Source of the DNA: an uncultured Lachnospiraceae bacterium | GTDB lineage: Bacteria; Bacillota; Clostridia; Lachnospirales; Lachnospiraceae | DNA: 64,000 nt | NCBI GenBank assembly: GCA_949502235.1 | Contig: CATBDC010000005.1 | Location: 1-64,000, forward strand | Direction: 5' to 3' | Part shown: one piece after another, positions 25,591-36,209 of the stretch | Layout of the letters: every line of letters begins with the position of its first letter | How positions within the stretch are numbered: the stretch's first letter is position 1 | The notes under the pieces: generated by a model | Told to the model about the DNA's origin: nothing | The model's input: only the letters and a program-made list of their open reading frames with translations | Database searches by the model: none | Translations under genes and position numbers: made by a program

Positions 25591-27785
25591 ATGGGAATTT
25601 TATTTCACGGACAGAAGAAATGTTCAAACTGGACACGACGCATACTACATATTTGATCGGGATTTCGGATGAGGGTTATGTGGGGCATGCTTATTATGGG
25701 AGAAGGCTTAAGGGCTTTGGAGGGAAATACCGGCTCAGGATGGAGGAGCCGCCTTTTACTCCTTCGGTGAATAAGCGGGAGAAGAATTCTTTTCTGGACT
25801 GCTTCCCAATGGAATATTCTACCGGAGGAGTGGGAGATTACAGAGAGAGCTGCCTTAATGTGAGAAATGAGAGTGGAAGCATGGGGAGCGAGCTTTTGTA
25901 TGAGAGCCATGAGGTGAGTGAAGGAAAGCCGGCGCTTCCCGGACTTCCGGCCTCCTTTGGAGAAAGAGGGGATGTGGAGACTCTGGAGATTGTCTTAAGG
26001 GATACGGCGCTGGAGCTTAAGGTAATCCTTTCTTATTCAGTATTTGAGAGGGAGGATGTGATTACGAGAAATGTAAGGATAGAAAATGAGGGGACAGGGA
26101 GTCTAAGACTGGAAAAGATGTTAAGCGCCTGCCTTGACATGGACAACAGGGATTTTGAGATGCTGACTCTATGCGGCTCCTGGGCCAGAGAGCGCTATAT
26201 TCAAAGAAACAGGATTTGTCCGGGGAAGCAGCTTGTCTCTTCCACAAAAGGAGAGTCCAGCCACCAGGAGCATCCCTTCCTGGCGCTGGTGACGCCAGAG
26301 GCTGCCCAGGAGACGGGAGAGGTCTATGCCATGCATTTTGTATATTCAGGAAATTTTATGGCTCAGGCGGAGGTAACCTAGTTTGACAGAGTGCGGATGG
26401 TCATGGGGATCTATCCGGAGGATTTCTGCTGGAATCTGACATCTGGGGAGACGTTCCAGGCGCCGGAGGTGGTTATGACCTACTCGGACTGCGGGCTTGG
26501 GAAAATGACCCGCTCCTTCCATGATTTCTACAGGGAGCATCTCATAAGGAGCCCGTATAAATATAAAAAAAGACCGGTTCTTATCAACAACTGGGAGGCA
26601 ACCTATTTCGAATTTGACACAGAAAAGCTGATTAGCATCGCAAAGGAGGCAAAGAAAAACGGCATTGAAATGCTGGTCATGGATGATGGGTGGTTCGGAA
26701 AACGAAACTGGGATGACAGCTCCTTAGGCGACTGGACGGTGAACGAAGAAAAGATTAAAGGAGGGCTTCCTAAGCTTGTACGGCAGGTGAGGGAGCTTGG
26801 CATGGAATTTGGCATCTGGTTTGAGCCGGAGATGATTTCAGAGGATTCAGACCTTTACAGAAGCCATCCGGACTGGGCGCTTCAGATAGAGGGAAGAGAG
26901 CCGGGGCAAAGCCGCGCCCAGTATGTGCTGGATCTTTCCAGAAAGGAGGTGCGGGACTATGCCTATGAATGTGTAGCAAGGATTTTAAGGAGCGCGCCCA
27001 TTACCTATGTGAAATGGGATATGAACCGGCAGCTTTCTGATATGGGGAGCGCCTGCCTGCCAAAGGAGGCACAAGGGGAGCTGTTCCACCGATATGTGCT
27101 TGGGCTGTATGAGATGCAGGAGCGTCTTGTGACGGAATTTCCGGAGCTTCTTCTTGAAAACTGCTCTGGCGGCGGTGCGAGGTTTGACCCGGGAATGTTA
27201 TATTACAGTCCCCAGATCTGGTGCTCGGATGACACGGATGCCATTGAACGTCTGCGGATTCAGGAGGGAACGGCTCTGATTTATCCTCTGTCAGCCATGG
27301 GCGCCCATGTGAGCGACTGCCCGAATCACATTGTAGAAAGAACAACGCCCTTTGAGACAAGAGGTAATGTAGCGCTTGCCGGCACCTTTGGCTATGAGCT
27401 GGATATTACAAGGATCCGTGAAGAAGACAAAAGGCAGATTCCGGGGCAGATTCAGCTATATCATAAGTACAGCAGCCTTATGCTGACGGGAGACTACTAC
27501 CGGATCTCCTCCTGGACGGACAGAAAGCCTCTTGACTGCTGGGAGGCGGCGGCAAAAGACGGCTCCCATGCCCTTGTGACCTGTGTGCAGGTTCTGGGCC
27601 GCCCTAATGTAAAGAGTACCCTTATAAAGGTCAGGGGACTAAAGGCAGACGCTCTCTACCGGCTGGAGGGAACGGAAGAGGCATATACAGGGGAGGAGCT
27701 TATGGAGTGCGGCTTCCTTATAAGAGATTTAAACGGAGATTTTAAGAGCAGGCTGTATCATTTTGTATGTGAAGAGATGGCATAA
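25591..27785 (+). pseudogene. GH36 alpha-galactosidase with frameshift and in-frame TAG
   Basis: The intact gene would encode about 731 residues, the usual GH36 length, cutting terminal alpha-galactose from oligosaccharides or galactomannan. It starts MGILFHGQKK behind GGAGG at 25591. One A is missing in the A-run near 25618-25620, so the frame changes just where MFKLDTTHTTYL should follow. A second lesion is TAG at 26379-26381 in the normal reading (AQAEVT-stop-FDRVRMVMG), where CAG or another sense codon is expected. The catalytic parts are otherwise clean: YVKWDMNR nucleophile region and WCSDDTDAIERL acid/base region. Reads as recently inactivated, or as sequencing error at one or both sites. 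Confidence 0.85.
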
Positions 27786-27800
27786 AAGGGAGAATAGGAT

Positions 27801-28817
27801 ATGGGGAAGGTCAGGCTTAAGGATATCGGAGATGCGCTGGGAGTAAGTCAGGTTACGGTTCATAATGCCCTTTCAGGGCATAAGGGTGTAAGCCCGCAGC
27901 TTCGTATGAAAATTGCGGAGAAGGCAGAGGAGATGGGCTATGTGCCTGTCTCCTCTGCAAAGAAAAAGGAGGAGCAAAGCGGGGAGTTTTGGAAGGCAGG
28001 GGTGCTGATTGCGGAGAACTATCTGGCCCAGTATTCTACCTATTACTGGAAAATGTATCAGGAGCTGTCTCTTGCCGCCACGGAGAAAAGATGCTATACG
28101 ACCATAGAGGTTTTGAAAAAGGATGCGGAAAAGAATACTCTGGCGCTTCCGCAGATCGTAAAAAGCGGAAGCGTCCAGGGGCTTATTATTATAGGGGAAA
28201 TCGATAAAAGATATATAAAGAACCTGCGTCAAAAGGTTTCCATGCCGGTAATTTTTTTAGATTTTTATGATAATGAAATTGCAAGGGATGCAGTGATTGG
28301 GGATAATTTTTATGGAATGTATCAGATGACAGAGCTCCTTTTTGCGCAGGGATTTGAAAAAATAGGATTTATAGGCTCTATTTATGCCACAAGCAGTATT
28401 ATGGACAGATACTGCGGCTTTATGAAGGCAGTGATGGAGCATAAGGTGGGTGTTCCGAAGGAATGGCTGATTGAAGACAGAGACGAGGTAGGACAGGTGG
28501 GCTTTGAGCTTCCGAGATGCCTTCCGGAGGCTTTTGTATGCAACAGCGACCTGGTGGCAGGGATGACTGTATTAAAGCTTCGGGAAAGAGGGGTGCGGGT
28601 GCCGGAGGACGTCTCTGTTGTGGGCTTTGATAATTATCTCTATCCTGAATATGGGGATATGAAGCTTACTACTTACGAGGTAAATACAAAGGCAATGACA
28701 AAGGTGGCTCTGGAGAAGCTGTTAAAGCAGCTTCGGAACCCGCAGATAGGTAGAAGCCTGGAGGTTGTATCAGGACATGTTGTATGGAAAAAGAGTGTGA
28801 AGATGAGATTAACTTAA
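27801..28817 (+). CDS. LacI-family transcriptional regulator 2
   Basis: A 338-residue paralogue of the regulator at 24319: HTH VRLKDIGDALGVSQVTVHNALSG, effector domain with GLIIIGEID, EKIGFIGSIYATSSIMDRY and DVSVVGFDNYLYPE. It starts 15 bases after the GH36 stop and precedes the ABC importer. The palindrome at 28827 begins just ten bases after its stop codon, so it likely controls the importer and mannoside operon, perhaps sharing half-sites with regulator 1. Confidence 0.88.
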   Translation: MGKVRLKDIGDALGVSQVTVHNALSGHKGVSPQLRMKIAEKAEEMGYVPVSSAKKKEEQSGEFWKAGVLIAENYLAQYSTYYWKMYQELSLAATEKRCYTTIEVLKKDAEKNTLALPQIVKSGSVQGLIIIGEIDKRYIKNLRQKVSMPVIFLDFYDNEIARDAVIGDNFYGMYQMTELLFAQGFEKIGFIGSIYATSSIMDRYCGFMKAVMEHKVGVPKEWLIEDRDEVGQVGFELPRCLPEAFVCNSDLVAGMTVLKLRERGVRVPEDVSVVGFDNYLYPEYGDMKLTTYEVNTKAMTKVALEKLLKQLRNPQIGRSLEVVSGHVVWKKSVKMRLT

Positions 28818-28826
28818 TTTTAGACA

Positions 28827-28848
28827 AGATTAATTTTAAAATTAATCT
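28827..28848. promoter_or_regulatory. Perfect 22-bp palindrome, candidate LacI operator
   Basis: AGATTAATTTT followed by its exact complement. The outer half-sites AGATTAA/TTAATCT equal those at 25535. It lies 170 bases ahead of the solute-binding protein gene. A TATAAT at 28927-28932 has no good -35 box, so the importer promoter may need an activator. The rest of 28849-29000 is very A/T rich. Confidence 0.5.
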
Positions 28849-29017
28849 ATATTTAATATTAAAATGTACAAAATAGATAAAAAATAAGTTGAAAAAATAA
28901 TTTAAACAGACGAAAATGTGCAAGACTATAATTTGCAATTGAAAAATTAAGAAAAAAGTAATAAAATAAAATTAACTTAAAAATAGTTAAAAAATATTAA
29001 ATGGAGGTAAGAAAACA

Positions 29018-30373
29018 ATGAAAAGGAAGTTACTTAGTCTTGCACTTGCACTGACCATGACCGTATCACTGGCGGCGTGCGGAGGAAATGGAGGCGGAGG
29101 AGAAGCCGTAGACGCAGAGATCCCGTCCATTGACAAAATCAACGGAGATGATTATAAGGATTTAAAGGCAGACATCAAAATCCTTACAGATCGTACGGAT
29201 CTTGTAGATACGGTGTATCAAGGATACGCAGATCAGTTTCATGAGAAATATCCCAACATTACAGTTACCTATGAGGCCATCACTGATTACGCGGAATCCG
29301 TAACACTTCGTTTGACAAACGGGGACTGGGGCGATATCTGCTTTATTCCTGCTACAGTTGAAAAAAGTGAGATGGAAACCTATTTTACACCTATGGGCGA
29401 CTATGAGACGCTGAATGAAAAGTACAATTTTGTGACAGAAAAGACCTATAATAATACGGTCTATGGTATTGCTAACGGCGGTACGGCCGGAGGCGTAGCT
29501 TACAACAAGAAGGTGTGGAAGGAGGCAGGAATTACAGAGCTTCCCACAACGCCGGACGAGTTTCTGGCAGATTTAAAGCTGATTAAGGAAAAGACAGATG
29601 CAGTTCCCCTTTATACGAATTTCTCGGCAGGCTGGACAATGGGAGCGTGGAATGATTATGTAGGTATTGCTTCTAATGCAGACGCTGATTACAAGAATAA
29701 CAAGCTTTTGCACCAGAAGGATCCCTTTACAAAGAATGATGAGATGAGCGGCCCTTACGCAGTATTCTATACCTTATATGAAGCAGTAGCGCAGAAGCTG
29801 GTTGAAGAGGATCCGGCATCCAGTGACTGGGAATCCTCCAAGGGTATGATCAATAAGGGAGAGATTGCTACTATGGTTCTTGGTTCCTGGTGTGTACAGC
29901 AGTTTAAGGAAGCAGGGGACAATCCGGATGATATTGGGTACTTCCCCTTCCCTATTACAGTGAATGGAAAACGGGCTGCAGCTTCAGGCGGAAACTATTC
30001 CTATGGGATTAATAATAAGGCCAGTGAGGATAACCAGATTGCTGCTATGCTGTATGTAAAATGGATTCTTGAGGAATCTACCATGTTTACAGATGAGGGG
30101 AGTATTCCGGCCCTTAAGGGAGAGCCTCTTCCGGATTCACTGGCAGAATTTGAAGGCGTAGAGCTTCTTTCCGACAATCCGCCGCTTGAGGGCGAAGAAA
30201 GCCTTTATGATGACATCCGCAACACAGCTGAGGTATTAAGCGGCGACTATCCGGTATGTGAGGTTCTTGAGGCAGCGCTTTACGACAGCAAGAAGCTGGA
30301 CGACCTGATGGACGAGTGGAACCAGAAATGGACAAGCGCGCAGGAAAGCTTTGGAGTAGAGGTTACAGAGTAA
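29018..30373 (+). CDS. Sugar ABC transporter substrate-binding lipoprotein (CUT1)
   Basis: A 451-residue extracellular binding protein of family 1. The signal peptide MKRKLLSLALALTMTVSLAACG ends in a lipobox with the anchoring Cys at 21. The mature part has DLVDTVYQGYADQFHEKYPNITV and a C-terminal WNQKW stretch. AGGAGG-like GGAGGT lies before the start. With the two permeases downstream it forms a CUT1 importer; the GH130 context points to mannooligosaccharides or mannosylglucose. No ATPase gene is included, as is usual for CUT1 systems sharing MsmX. Confidence 0.9.
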   Translation: MKRKLLSLALALTMTVSLAACGGNGGGGEAVDAEIPSIDKINGDDYKDLKADIKILTDRTDLVDTVYQGYADQFHEKYPNITVTYEAITDYAESVTLRLTNGDWGDICFIPATVEKSEMETYFTPMGDYETLNEKYNFVTEKTYNNTVYGIANGGTAGGVAYNKKVWKEAGITELPTTPDEFLADLKLIKEKTDAVPLYTNFSAGWTMGAWNDYVGIASNADADYKNNKLLHQKDPFTKNDEMSGPYAVFYTLYEAVAQKLVEEDPASSDWESSKGMINKGEIATMVLGSWCVQQFKEAGDNPDDIGYFPFPITVNGKRAAASGGNYSYGINNKASEDNQIAAMLYVKWILEESTMFTDEGSIPALKGEPLPDSLAEFEGVELLSDNPPLEGEESLYDDIRNTAEVLSGDYPVCEVLEAALYDSKKLDDLMDEWNQKWTSAQESFGVEVTE

Positions 30374-30385
30374 AAGGAGAGAAGC

Positions 30386-31375
30386 ATGGAAAAACAATCT
30401 TTTAAAAAATGGATCTGTACCAGAAAGGTGCAGCGCAGGCTGGTAATCTTTACATTTATGTTTGTACCGCTCCTGCTGCTTCTGTTATTTACGTATATTC
30501 CTTTTGTTAAGATGATACAGTTCAGCTTTTATAATATGAAATATATAGGAGCAAGAACCTTTGTAGGGCTCAAGAATTATGCTGAGGTATTTCAGAGGAA
30601 AGAAATTTTCGGTTCCCTGTTTAACAGCCTTTACTATATGGCCGGCGGAGTTGTGCAGCTTGCCCTTGCTCTTTTCTTTGCAACCATGATGGTATTCAAG
30701 GTAAAGGGAGAGTCTGTTTTCAAGGGGGCAATGTTCTTCCCCTATCTGATCTGCGGTATTGCAGTTGGTTTTATTTTCAAATTCTTCTATGCAAGAGGAG
30801 CCGTGCTGGACACGATTCTTCAGGGACTTGGAATGAATATCGATAATATACCCCTGTGGCTGCAGGATCAGAGTATTAATAACATTTCCCTTGCCGCTAC
30901 GTCAGTGTGGAGGTATACGGGGCAGAATGTAATCTTATTTCTGGGAGCCATGATGTCTGTCGATACGGATTTATATGAAGCGGCTTCCCTGGACGGGGCA
31001 AACAGATGGCAGCAGTTCCGGTATATTATACTGCCAAGCATCAAGTCCATCATTGTACTGAATATTATCCTTTGTGTCAGCGGCTGCTTAAGTGCATTTG
31101 AGCCTCCGTATGTTATCACAAACGGTACGATGGGCACAGGTACATATTTCGTAATTATGAACCGCATCGCCCACGAGAACCAGAAGGTAGGTACTGCAAG
31201 CGCCATGGCGATTGTCCTGTTAGTCCTGATCATTATCTGTACAATTGGACAGAAGCTGTTCTTTAAATACGCATTTGACGATGGTACCAGCGATGAATCA
31301 AAGGCGGCAGTGAGAAAGAGAAAGAAAGCGGAAAAAGAGCGTAAGGCATTGCAGGCGAAGGGAGGCGTAAGATAA
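30386..31375 (+). CDS. Sugar ABC transporter permease, MalF-type
   Basis: A 329-residue membrane protein with six predicted helices and the EAA loop YEAASLDGANRWQQFRYIILPSI that contacts the ATPase. A long basic C-terminal tail (RKRKKAEKERKALQAK) is unusual for MalF types. It begins 12 bases after the binding-protein gene and abuts the second permease gene. Confidence 0.92.
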   Translation: MEKQSFKKWICTRKVQRRLVIFTFMFVPLLLLLLFTYIPFVKMIQFSFYNMKYIGARTFVGLKNYAEVFQRKEIFGSLFNSLYYMAGGVVQLALALFFATMMVFKVKGESVFKGAMFFPYLICGIAVGFIFKFFYARGAVLDTILQGLGMNIDNIPLWLQDQSINNISLAATSVWRYTGQNVILFLGAMMSVDTDLYEAASLDGANRWQQFRYIILPSIKSIIVLNIILCVSGCLSAFEPPYVITNGTMGTGTYFVIMNRIAHENQKVGTASAMAIVLLVLIIICTIGQKLFFKYAFDDGTSDESKAAVRKRKKAEKERKALQAKGGVR

Positions 31376-32221
31376 ATGAGAATGAAAAGAAATGTTTCTT
31401 CATTTGTATTTGCCATAGTAAAATATGTATTATTGATTCTGGCATCCATTGTGTCCCTGGCTCCGGTTGTTGTCTGCGTTCTTACGTCCTTTAAGACAAA
31501 TGAGGAGTATGCTTCCACAACGGTCCTTGAGTTTCCGTCATCCTTCGGATATTTCGAAAATTTTAAGATAGCTATTGAGAAAGCAAATATGTTAAGGTGC
31601 TTCGGCAATACGGCCCTTGTACTGCTTGTGGTGCTTACGGTGTCTGTATTTACGGGTTCGATGCTGGCATATGTTATCAACCGCTTTACCTTCCCGGGAA
31701 GAGGAATGATTGAAAATCTGTTCCTGTTTGCTTCCCTGCTTCCAGGTATTGCGATGCAGGTAACCATTTATCAGATTATGTATTCACTGGGACTTATCAA
31801 TCACCTGTACGGATACATGATCGTGCTGATGGGTACGGATATTATTTCTATCTATATCTTCCTGCAGTTTTTTGAAAATCTTCCGGTGTCACTGGACGAG
31901 TCGGCGATTATGGACGGATGCACGTATTTTGGCGTATTCTTCAAGATCCTGTTCCCGCTCCTTAAGCCGGCGATCATGACCTCACTGGTGCTAAAGGGTG
32001 TAAGTGTATATAATGAGTATTATTCCTCAAATCTGTATCTGCAGCGTCCGGAATTAAAGACCATTTCTACGGCTCTTTATACATTTACAGGCCCTTACGG
32101 AAATCAGTACAACTATATATGTGCCGGCGTATTGATTACCATAATTCCGATCCTGGTATTCTTCCTTGTATTCCAGAAGCAGGTATACAGCGGAATGGCT
32201 AACGGGGCAGTTAAAGGTTAA
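31376..32221 (+). CDS. Sugar ABC transporter permease, MalG-type
   Basis: A 281-residue permease with six helices and EAA loop DESAIMDGCTYFGVFFKILFPLL. Its ATG follows the stop of the first permease directly. It completes the CUT1 transmembrane part. Confidence 0.92.
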   Translation: MRMKRNVSSFVFAIVKYVLLILASIVSLAPVVVCVLTSFKTNEEYASTTVLEFPSSFGYFENFKIAIEKANMLRCFGNTALVLLVVLTVSVFTGSMLAYVINRFTFPGRGMIENLFLFASLLPGIAMQVTIYQIMYSLGLINHLYGYMIVLMGTDIISIYIFLQFFENLPVSLDESAIMDGCTYFGVFFKILFPLLKPAIMTSLVLKGVSVYNEYYSSNLYLQRPELKTISTALYTFTGPYGNQYNYICAGVLITIIPILVFFLVFQKQVYSGMANGAVKG

Positions 32222-32247
32222 TATTTATGAGTTTTAAGGAGAATGTA

Positions 32248-33270
32248 ATGAGCAATGTGAAAATAATAGCTCCTGCAGTGCCGAATGTGCCGTGGCAGGA
32301 AGCACCTGAACATTTTAACGGAGCGCCTGTATGGCGCTTCCGTAATAATCCGGTTATCGGAAGAAATCCTGCGAAAGAGGTGGCACGGATTTTTAACAGT
32401 GCGGTGATACCTTACGGGGAAGGATTCATAGGAGTGTTCCGCGGCGAGCAGACAAACGGGGTTCCATATATTTATTTTGGAAGAAGCTGTGACGGAATAA
32501 GCTGGCAGTTCGATGAGAAGAAGATCCAGTTTATAGATGAAGAGGGGAAGTCCTTTATGCCGGTATATGCCTATGACCCCAGACTTGTGAAGGTGGAGGA
32601 TATTTACTATCTGATCTGGTGCCAGGACTTTTACGGAGCAGCTATCGGGATGGCAAAAACAACGGATTTCCAGGTGTTTACAAGAATAGAGAATCCGTTC
32701 CTTCCCTTTAACCGGAACGCGGTACTGTTTCCCAGGAAGATAGGCGGTAATTTTATGATGCTGTCAAGACCCAGCGATAGCGGACATACGCCCTTTGGAG
32801 ATATTTTCATATCGGAGAGCCCGGATCTTGTGTACTGGGGAAAGCACCGCCATGTAATGGGAAAGAGCCCGGAATGGTGGGAGTCCTTAAAAATCGGCGG
32901 CGGTGCGGCTCCTATTGAAACAACGGAAGGGTGGCTCCTTTTTTACCACGGCGTATGTGGAACCTGCAATGGCTATGTATACAGTATCGGCGGCGCGATT
33001 CTGGACATAGATAATCCTTCGGCCGTGAAATACCGCTGCGAGAATTTTCTGCTGACTCCGGAGGAATGGTACGAGGAGCGGGGATTTGTTCCGAATGTCA
33101 CATTCCCGTGCGCGACCCTTCATGACAGTGAAAGCGGCAGAATCGCCATTTATTACGGGGCGGCTGATTCCTATGTAGGCTTAGCGTTTACAACGGTGAC
33201 AGATATTGTGGATTACATCAAGGAACACAGCGTTATAAGAGAGGCTGATAAAGAAATCGGTAAAAGGTAA
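32248..33270 (+). CDS. GH130 beta-1,4-mannooligosaccharide phosphorylase
   Basis: A 340-residue five-bladed beta-propeller of GH130, by sequence nearest the mannooligosaccharide phosphorylase subgroup (like Ruminococcus albus RaMP2). It would release alpha-mannose-1-phosphate from the non-reducing end of beta-1,4-mannooligosaccharides. Seen: RNNPVIGRNPAKEVARIFNSAV, VYAYDPRLVKVED, SDSGHTPFGDIF and KIGGGAAPIET. Start MSNVKI (32248) follows AAGGAG by six bases; the ATG at 32227 lacks a site. It opens the catabolic block behind the importer. Confidence 0.87.
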   Translation: MSNVKIIAPAVPNVPWQEAPEHFNGAPVWRFRNNPVIGRNPAKEVARIFNSAVIPYGEGFIGVFRGEQTNGVPYIYFGRSCDGISWQFDEKKIQFIDEEGKSFMPVYAYDPRLVKVEDIYYLIWCQDFYGAAIGMAKTTDFQVFTRIENPFLPFNRNAVLFPRKIGGNFMMLSRPSDSGHTPFGDIFISESPDLVYWGKHRHVMGKSPEWWESLKIGGGAAPIETTEGWLLFYHGVCGTCNGYVYSIGGAILDIDNPSAVKYRCENFLLTPEEWYEERGFVPNVTFPCATLHDSESGRIAIYYGAADSYVGLAFTTVTDIVDYIKEHSVIREADKEIGKR

Positions 33271-33275
33271 GAAAT

Positions 33276-34457
33276 ATGGAAGGTTTTGTAAGAGAAATCA
33301 GGCGCCATCTGGAGGAAGGACTCATTCCCTTCTGGGAAGGACTTCGGGATGATAAATACGGAGGCTGGTACGGCTATGTGGATTATAACCTGCGGGTAGA
33401 CAGGACATATGAAAAGGGCTGCATTTTAAACAGCCGTATTTTATGGGGTTTTTCCAATGCGTACATGCTTCTGGGAAAAGAAGGGCTTAAGGAGGAAGCG
33501 TCCCATGCATACTGCTTTCTTAGGGAGCACTGTCTGGATAAGGAGTATGGCGGGGTGTTCTGGTCCGTGGCTTTTGACGGATGTAGGAAGGATGACACAA
33601 AGCATACCTACAATCAGGCCTTTGCCGTCTATGCATTAGCTGCTTATTATGATGCAGTTAAGGATGAGGAGGCTCTTGCCCTTGCCCTTGAGCTTATGAA
33701 TTTGATAGAGGAGAAATGTACGGATTCCTCTGGGTATTATATGGAAGCTTTTACGAGAGATTTCAGACCGGCAGACAATGAGAAGCTGTCGGAAAACGGC
33801 GTGATGGCAGAAAGAACAATGAATACGCTTCTCCATGTATTTGAAGCCTACACAGAGCTTTACCGGGTAAGTAAAAATAAACGCGCGGCAGAAAAGCTTA
33901 GGTTTATGATGGATACCATGCTTGAAAAGGTATACAATAAAGACCTTGGCAGGCAGGAGGTGTTCTTTGACAGGGAATGGAATTCCCTGATTGACCTCTA
34001 TTCCTATGGCCATGACATTGAGGCTGCGTGGCTTCTCGACCGGGGTCTTGAGGTTCTTGGAGACAGGGAATATAAGGAGAGGCTGTCCCCTGTCACAAAG
34101 GAGCTTACAAAAAATATTTACGAGCGCGCTTTTTACAGAGGAGCGCTTATGAATGAAGCAGAAAACGGCGTCAAGGATAAAACAAGAGTATGGTGGGTGC
34201 AGGCAGAAGGCATTGTAGGCTTTATCAATGGATATCAAAAGAACTTCCAGAATACGGCATACCTGGAAGCAGCAAAGGCGCTCTGGGAATATATTTCCTC
34301 TTATCTGGCGGACAGCCGGAAGGGCTCGGAATGGTTCTGGGCGGCAGATGAGGATAATATTCCCCTTCATAAGCCCATTGTGGAGCCGTGGAAATGCCCG
34401 TATCATAACGGGCGCATGTGTATGGAAGTGATCAGGAGGCTTGGATATGATACATAG
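33276..34457 (+). CDS. AGE-family cellobiose/mannobiose 2-epimerase
   Basis: A 393-residue (alpha/alpha)6-barrel of the N-acylglucosamine/cellobiose 2-epimerase family. Catalytic histidine neighbourhoods [30 protein letters not shown] and [11 protein letters not shown] are seen. Between two GH130 genes it is expected to turn beta-1,4-mannobiose into mannosyl-glucose, the substrate of the next enzyme, as in R. albus and Bacteroides. It starts five bases after the first GH130 gene and overlaps the second by 11. Confidence 0.9.
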   Translation: MEGFVREIRRHLEEGLIPFWEGLRDDKYGGWYGYVDYNLRVDRTYEKGCILNSRILWGFSNAYMLLGKEGLKEEASHAYCFLREHCLDKEYGGVFWSVAFDGCRKDDTKHTYNQAFAVYALAAYYDAVKDEEALALALELMNLIEEKCTDSSGYYMEAFTRDFRPADNEKLSENGVMAERTMNTLLHVFEAYTELYRVSKNKRAAEKLRFMMDTMLEKVYNKDLGRQEVFFDREWNSLIDLYSYGHDIEAAWLLDRGLEVLGDREYKERLSPVTKELTKNIYERAFYRGALMNEAENGVKDKTRVWWVQAEGIVGFINGYQKNFQNTAYLEAAKALWEYISSYLADSRKGSEWFWAADEDNIPLHKPIVEPWKCPYHNGRMCMEVIRRLGYDT

Positions 34458-35613
34458 CAGGTATTACGAGGAACTTAAAAAATATGAGGAGCTTATCCAA
34501 AGAGAGAACAAAAAGAGCAGATTTTACAACGGGCTTTTTGACCGCTGCGAATATCCGGTATTGACGAGAGAGCATATTCCGCTCCATTGGAGATACGATC
34601 TTGACGAGGAATCCAATCCATACTTTATGGAGCGTCTCGGCGTAAATGCAGTGATGAATTCCGGTGCAATAAAGCTTGGCGGGAAATACTGCCTGGCGGT
34701 CCGTGTAGAAGGGAATGACAGAAAATCCTTTTTTGCCATCGCGGAAAGTGAAAGTCCCACCTCCGGCTTCCGGTTTTGGGATTATCCGGTTGTCCTCCCG
34801 GACACCTGCCCGGAGGAGACGAATGTCTATGACATGCGCCTCACAAAGCATGAGGACGGCTATATTTACGGAGTATTCTGCTCCGAGAGCAAGGATAAAA
34901 ATGACCCGGATCTTTCAGCTGCAGAAGCATCGGCCGGAATTGTAAGGACAAAGGATTTAAAGAGCTGGGAGCGTCTCCCCAATCTTCGGACCCTGCGCTC
35001 GCCCCAGCAGAGAAATGTGGTGCTGCACCCGGAATTTGTAGAGGGAAAATACGCGTTCTACACCCGCCCCATGGATGGTTTTATCGAAACAGGAAGCGGC
35101 GGGATCGGCTTCGGTCTCTGTGAGGATATTACCAGGGCAGTCATTGATGAAGAGCTTATTATAAGCAGGCGCGTTTACCATACCCTGACAGAGGCAAAAA
35201 ACGGCGCGGGCGCAGTTCCTATAAAAGGGAAAAAATGCTGGATCCACATTGCCCACGGCGTGCGCAATACGGCGGCGGGCCTTCGGTATGTGTTATATCT
35301 GTTCGGCACGGACTTAGAAAATCCGTCTAAGGTAATTGCAGAGCCGTCAGGGGTATTCTTATCGCCTCTTGGAAAAGAGCGGATTGGAGATGTTTCTAAT
35401 GTAGTGTTCACAAATGGAGCCATAGCAGAGGAAGACGGTGCTGTATATATTTACTATGCTTCCAGCGATACACGGATGCATGTGGCAGAGACAACAGTGG
35501 ATAAGCTTGAGGATTACCTGTTCCACACGCCGAAGGACGCGCTCCGCTCAGCGGACTGTGTAAAGCAGAGATGTGAATTAATCGATAAAAATATGAAATT
35601 GCTAAAGCTATGA
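34447..35613 (+). CDS. GH130 4-O-beta-mannosylglucose phosphorylase
   Basis: A 388-residue GH130 subfamily 1 enzyme (RaMP1/mannosylglucose phosphorylase type), expected to convert Man-beta-1,4-Glc plus phosphate into mannose-1-phosphate and glucose. Seen: [31 protein letters not shown] near the start, [16 protein letters not shown], and [14 protein letters not shown]-like SGGIGFG. Start at 34447, seven bases after AGGAGG; TTG 34441 is too close. Last four bases overlap the next ORF. Confidence 0.9.
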   Translation: MIHSRYYEELKKYEELIQRENKKSRFYNGLFDRCEYPVLTREHIPLHWRYDLDEESNPYFMERLGVNAVMNSGAIKLGGKYCLAVRVEGNDRKSFFAIAESESPTSGFRFWDYPVVLPDTCPEETNVYDMRLTKHEDGYIYGVFCSESKDKNDPDLSAAEASAGIVRTKDLKSWERLPNLRTLRSPQQRNVVLHPEFVEGKYAFYTRPMDGFIETGSGGIGFGLCEDITRAVIDEELIISRRVYHTLTEAKNGAGAVPIKGKKCWIHIAHGVRNTAAGLRYVLYLFGTDLENPSKVIAEPSGVFLSPLGKERIGDVSNVVFTNGAIAEEDGAVYIYYASSDTRMHVAETTVDKLEDYLFHTPKDALRSADCVKQRCELIDKNMKLLKL

Positions 35614-36194
35614 GAAAATGGATTAGGGATATCAGGGAAAAAACAAAGGATATGAACAGAGAGCAGGCCATAGAGTATGTCTGTAACTATTACTGGTATC
35701 ATATTTTGATTGGATGTATTCTTCTGGGGCTTGTCTTGCTTTTGATTTATCACATCGGATGGGGTAAGACAGAAAAGGAGTTCTCCTGTGTCATTGTGAA
35801 CCAGGAGATAGATTTTAAACGGGACAGTATGCTTTCGGAAGCCTTTAGTGAGTATGCCGGGCTGGATGAAAGGAAAATATCCATAGACTCTGATTACCAG
35901 ATTTCTTATACTGGTAAGGAACTGGAAGGCATCAACGAAAGCTCTTATGAGAAATTTTTCTTTAACTGGTCCGCAGGGGAAATTGATGCCATGATTATGC
36001 CGGAGAGCTTTTATGAATACTGTCTTTTGCAGAACGGTGAATTTGCAGAGGAAAGGTTTTGCCTTAAGGATACGCGGCTTAAGGATATCCTGAGGGATGA
36101 AAGTGAGGATCCGGTTCTTATAGTTTTTCCAAAGCAGGCGAAGCACAAGGATAATTGCGGTCTTTTCATAGAATATATCAAAAATAGCAGATAA
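35610..36194 (+). CDS. Single-pass membrane protein of unknown function
   Basis: A 194-residue protein. A basic N-terminus, a helix at about residues 31-50 ([19 protein letters not shown]), then an extracellular or soluble domain with many acidic residues ([28 protein letters not shown]). It is translationally coupled to the mannosylglucose phosphorylase gene and followed by a YesL gene. Similar pairs are common in Lachnospiraceae sugar loci; the role is unknown. Confidence 0.75.
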   Translation: MRKWIRDIREKTKDMNREQAIEYVCNYYWYHILIGCILLGLVLLLIYHIGWGKTEKEFSCVIVNQEIDFKRDSMLSEAFSEYAGLDERKISIDSDYQISYTGKELEGINESSYEKFFFNWSAGEIDAMIMPESFYEYCLLQNGEFAEERFCLKDTRLKDILRDESEDPVLIVFPKQAKHKDNCGLFIEYIKNSR

Positions 36195-36209
36195 GGGGGA
36201 GGATGTGTG

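Noticed and set aside
26379-26381. TAG in GH36 as a recoded codon (for example pyrrolysine or suppressor tRNA)
   Set aside because: The same gene also has a one-base frameshift, TAG falls at a non-catalytic position, and other genes in the window use TAG as a normal stop (for example the SPFH and FGGY genes).
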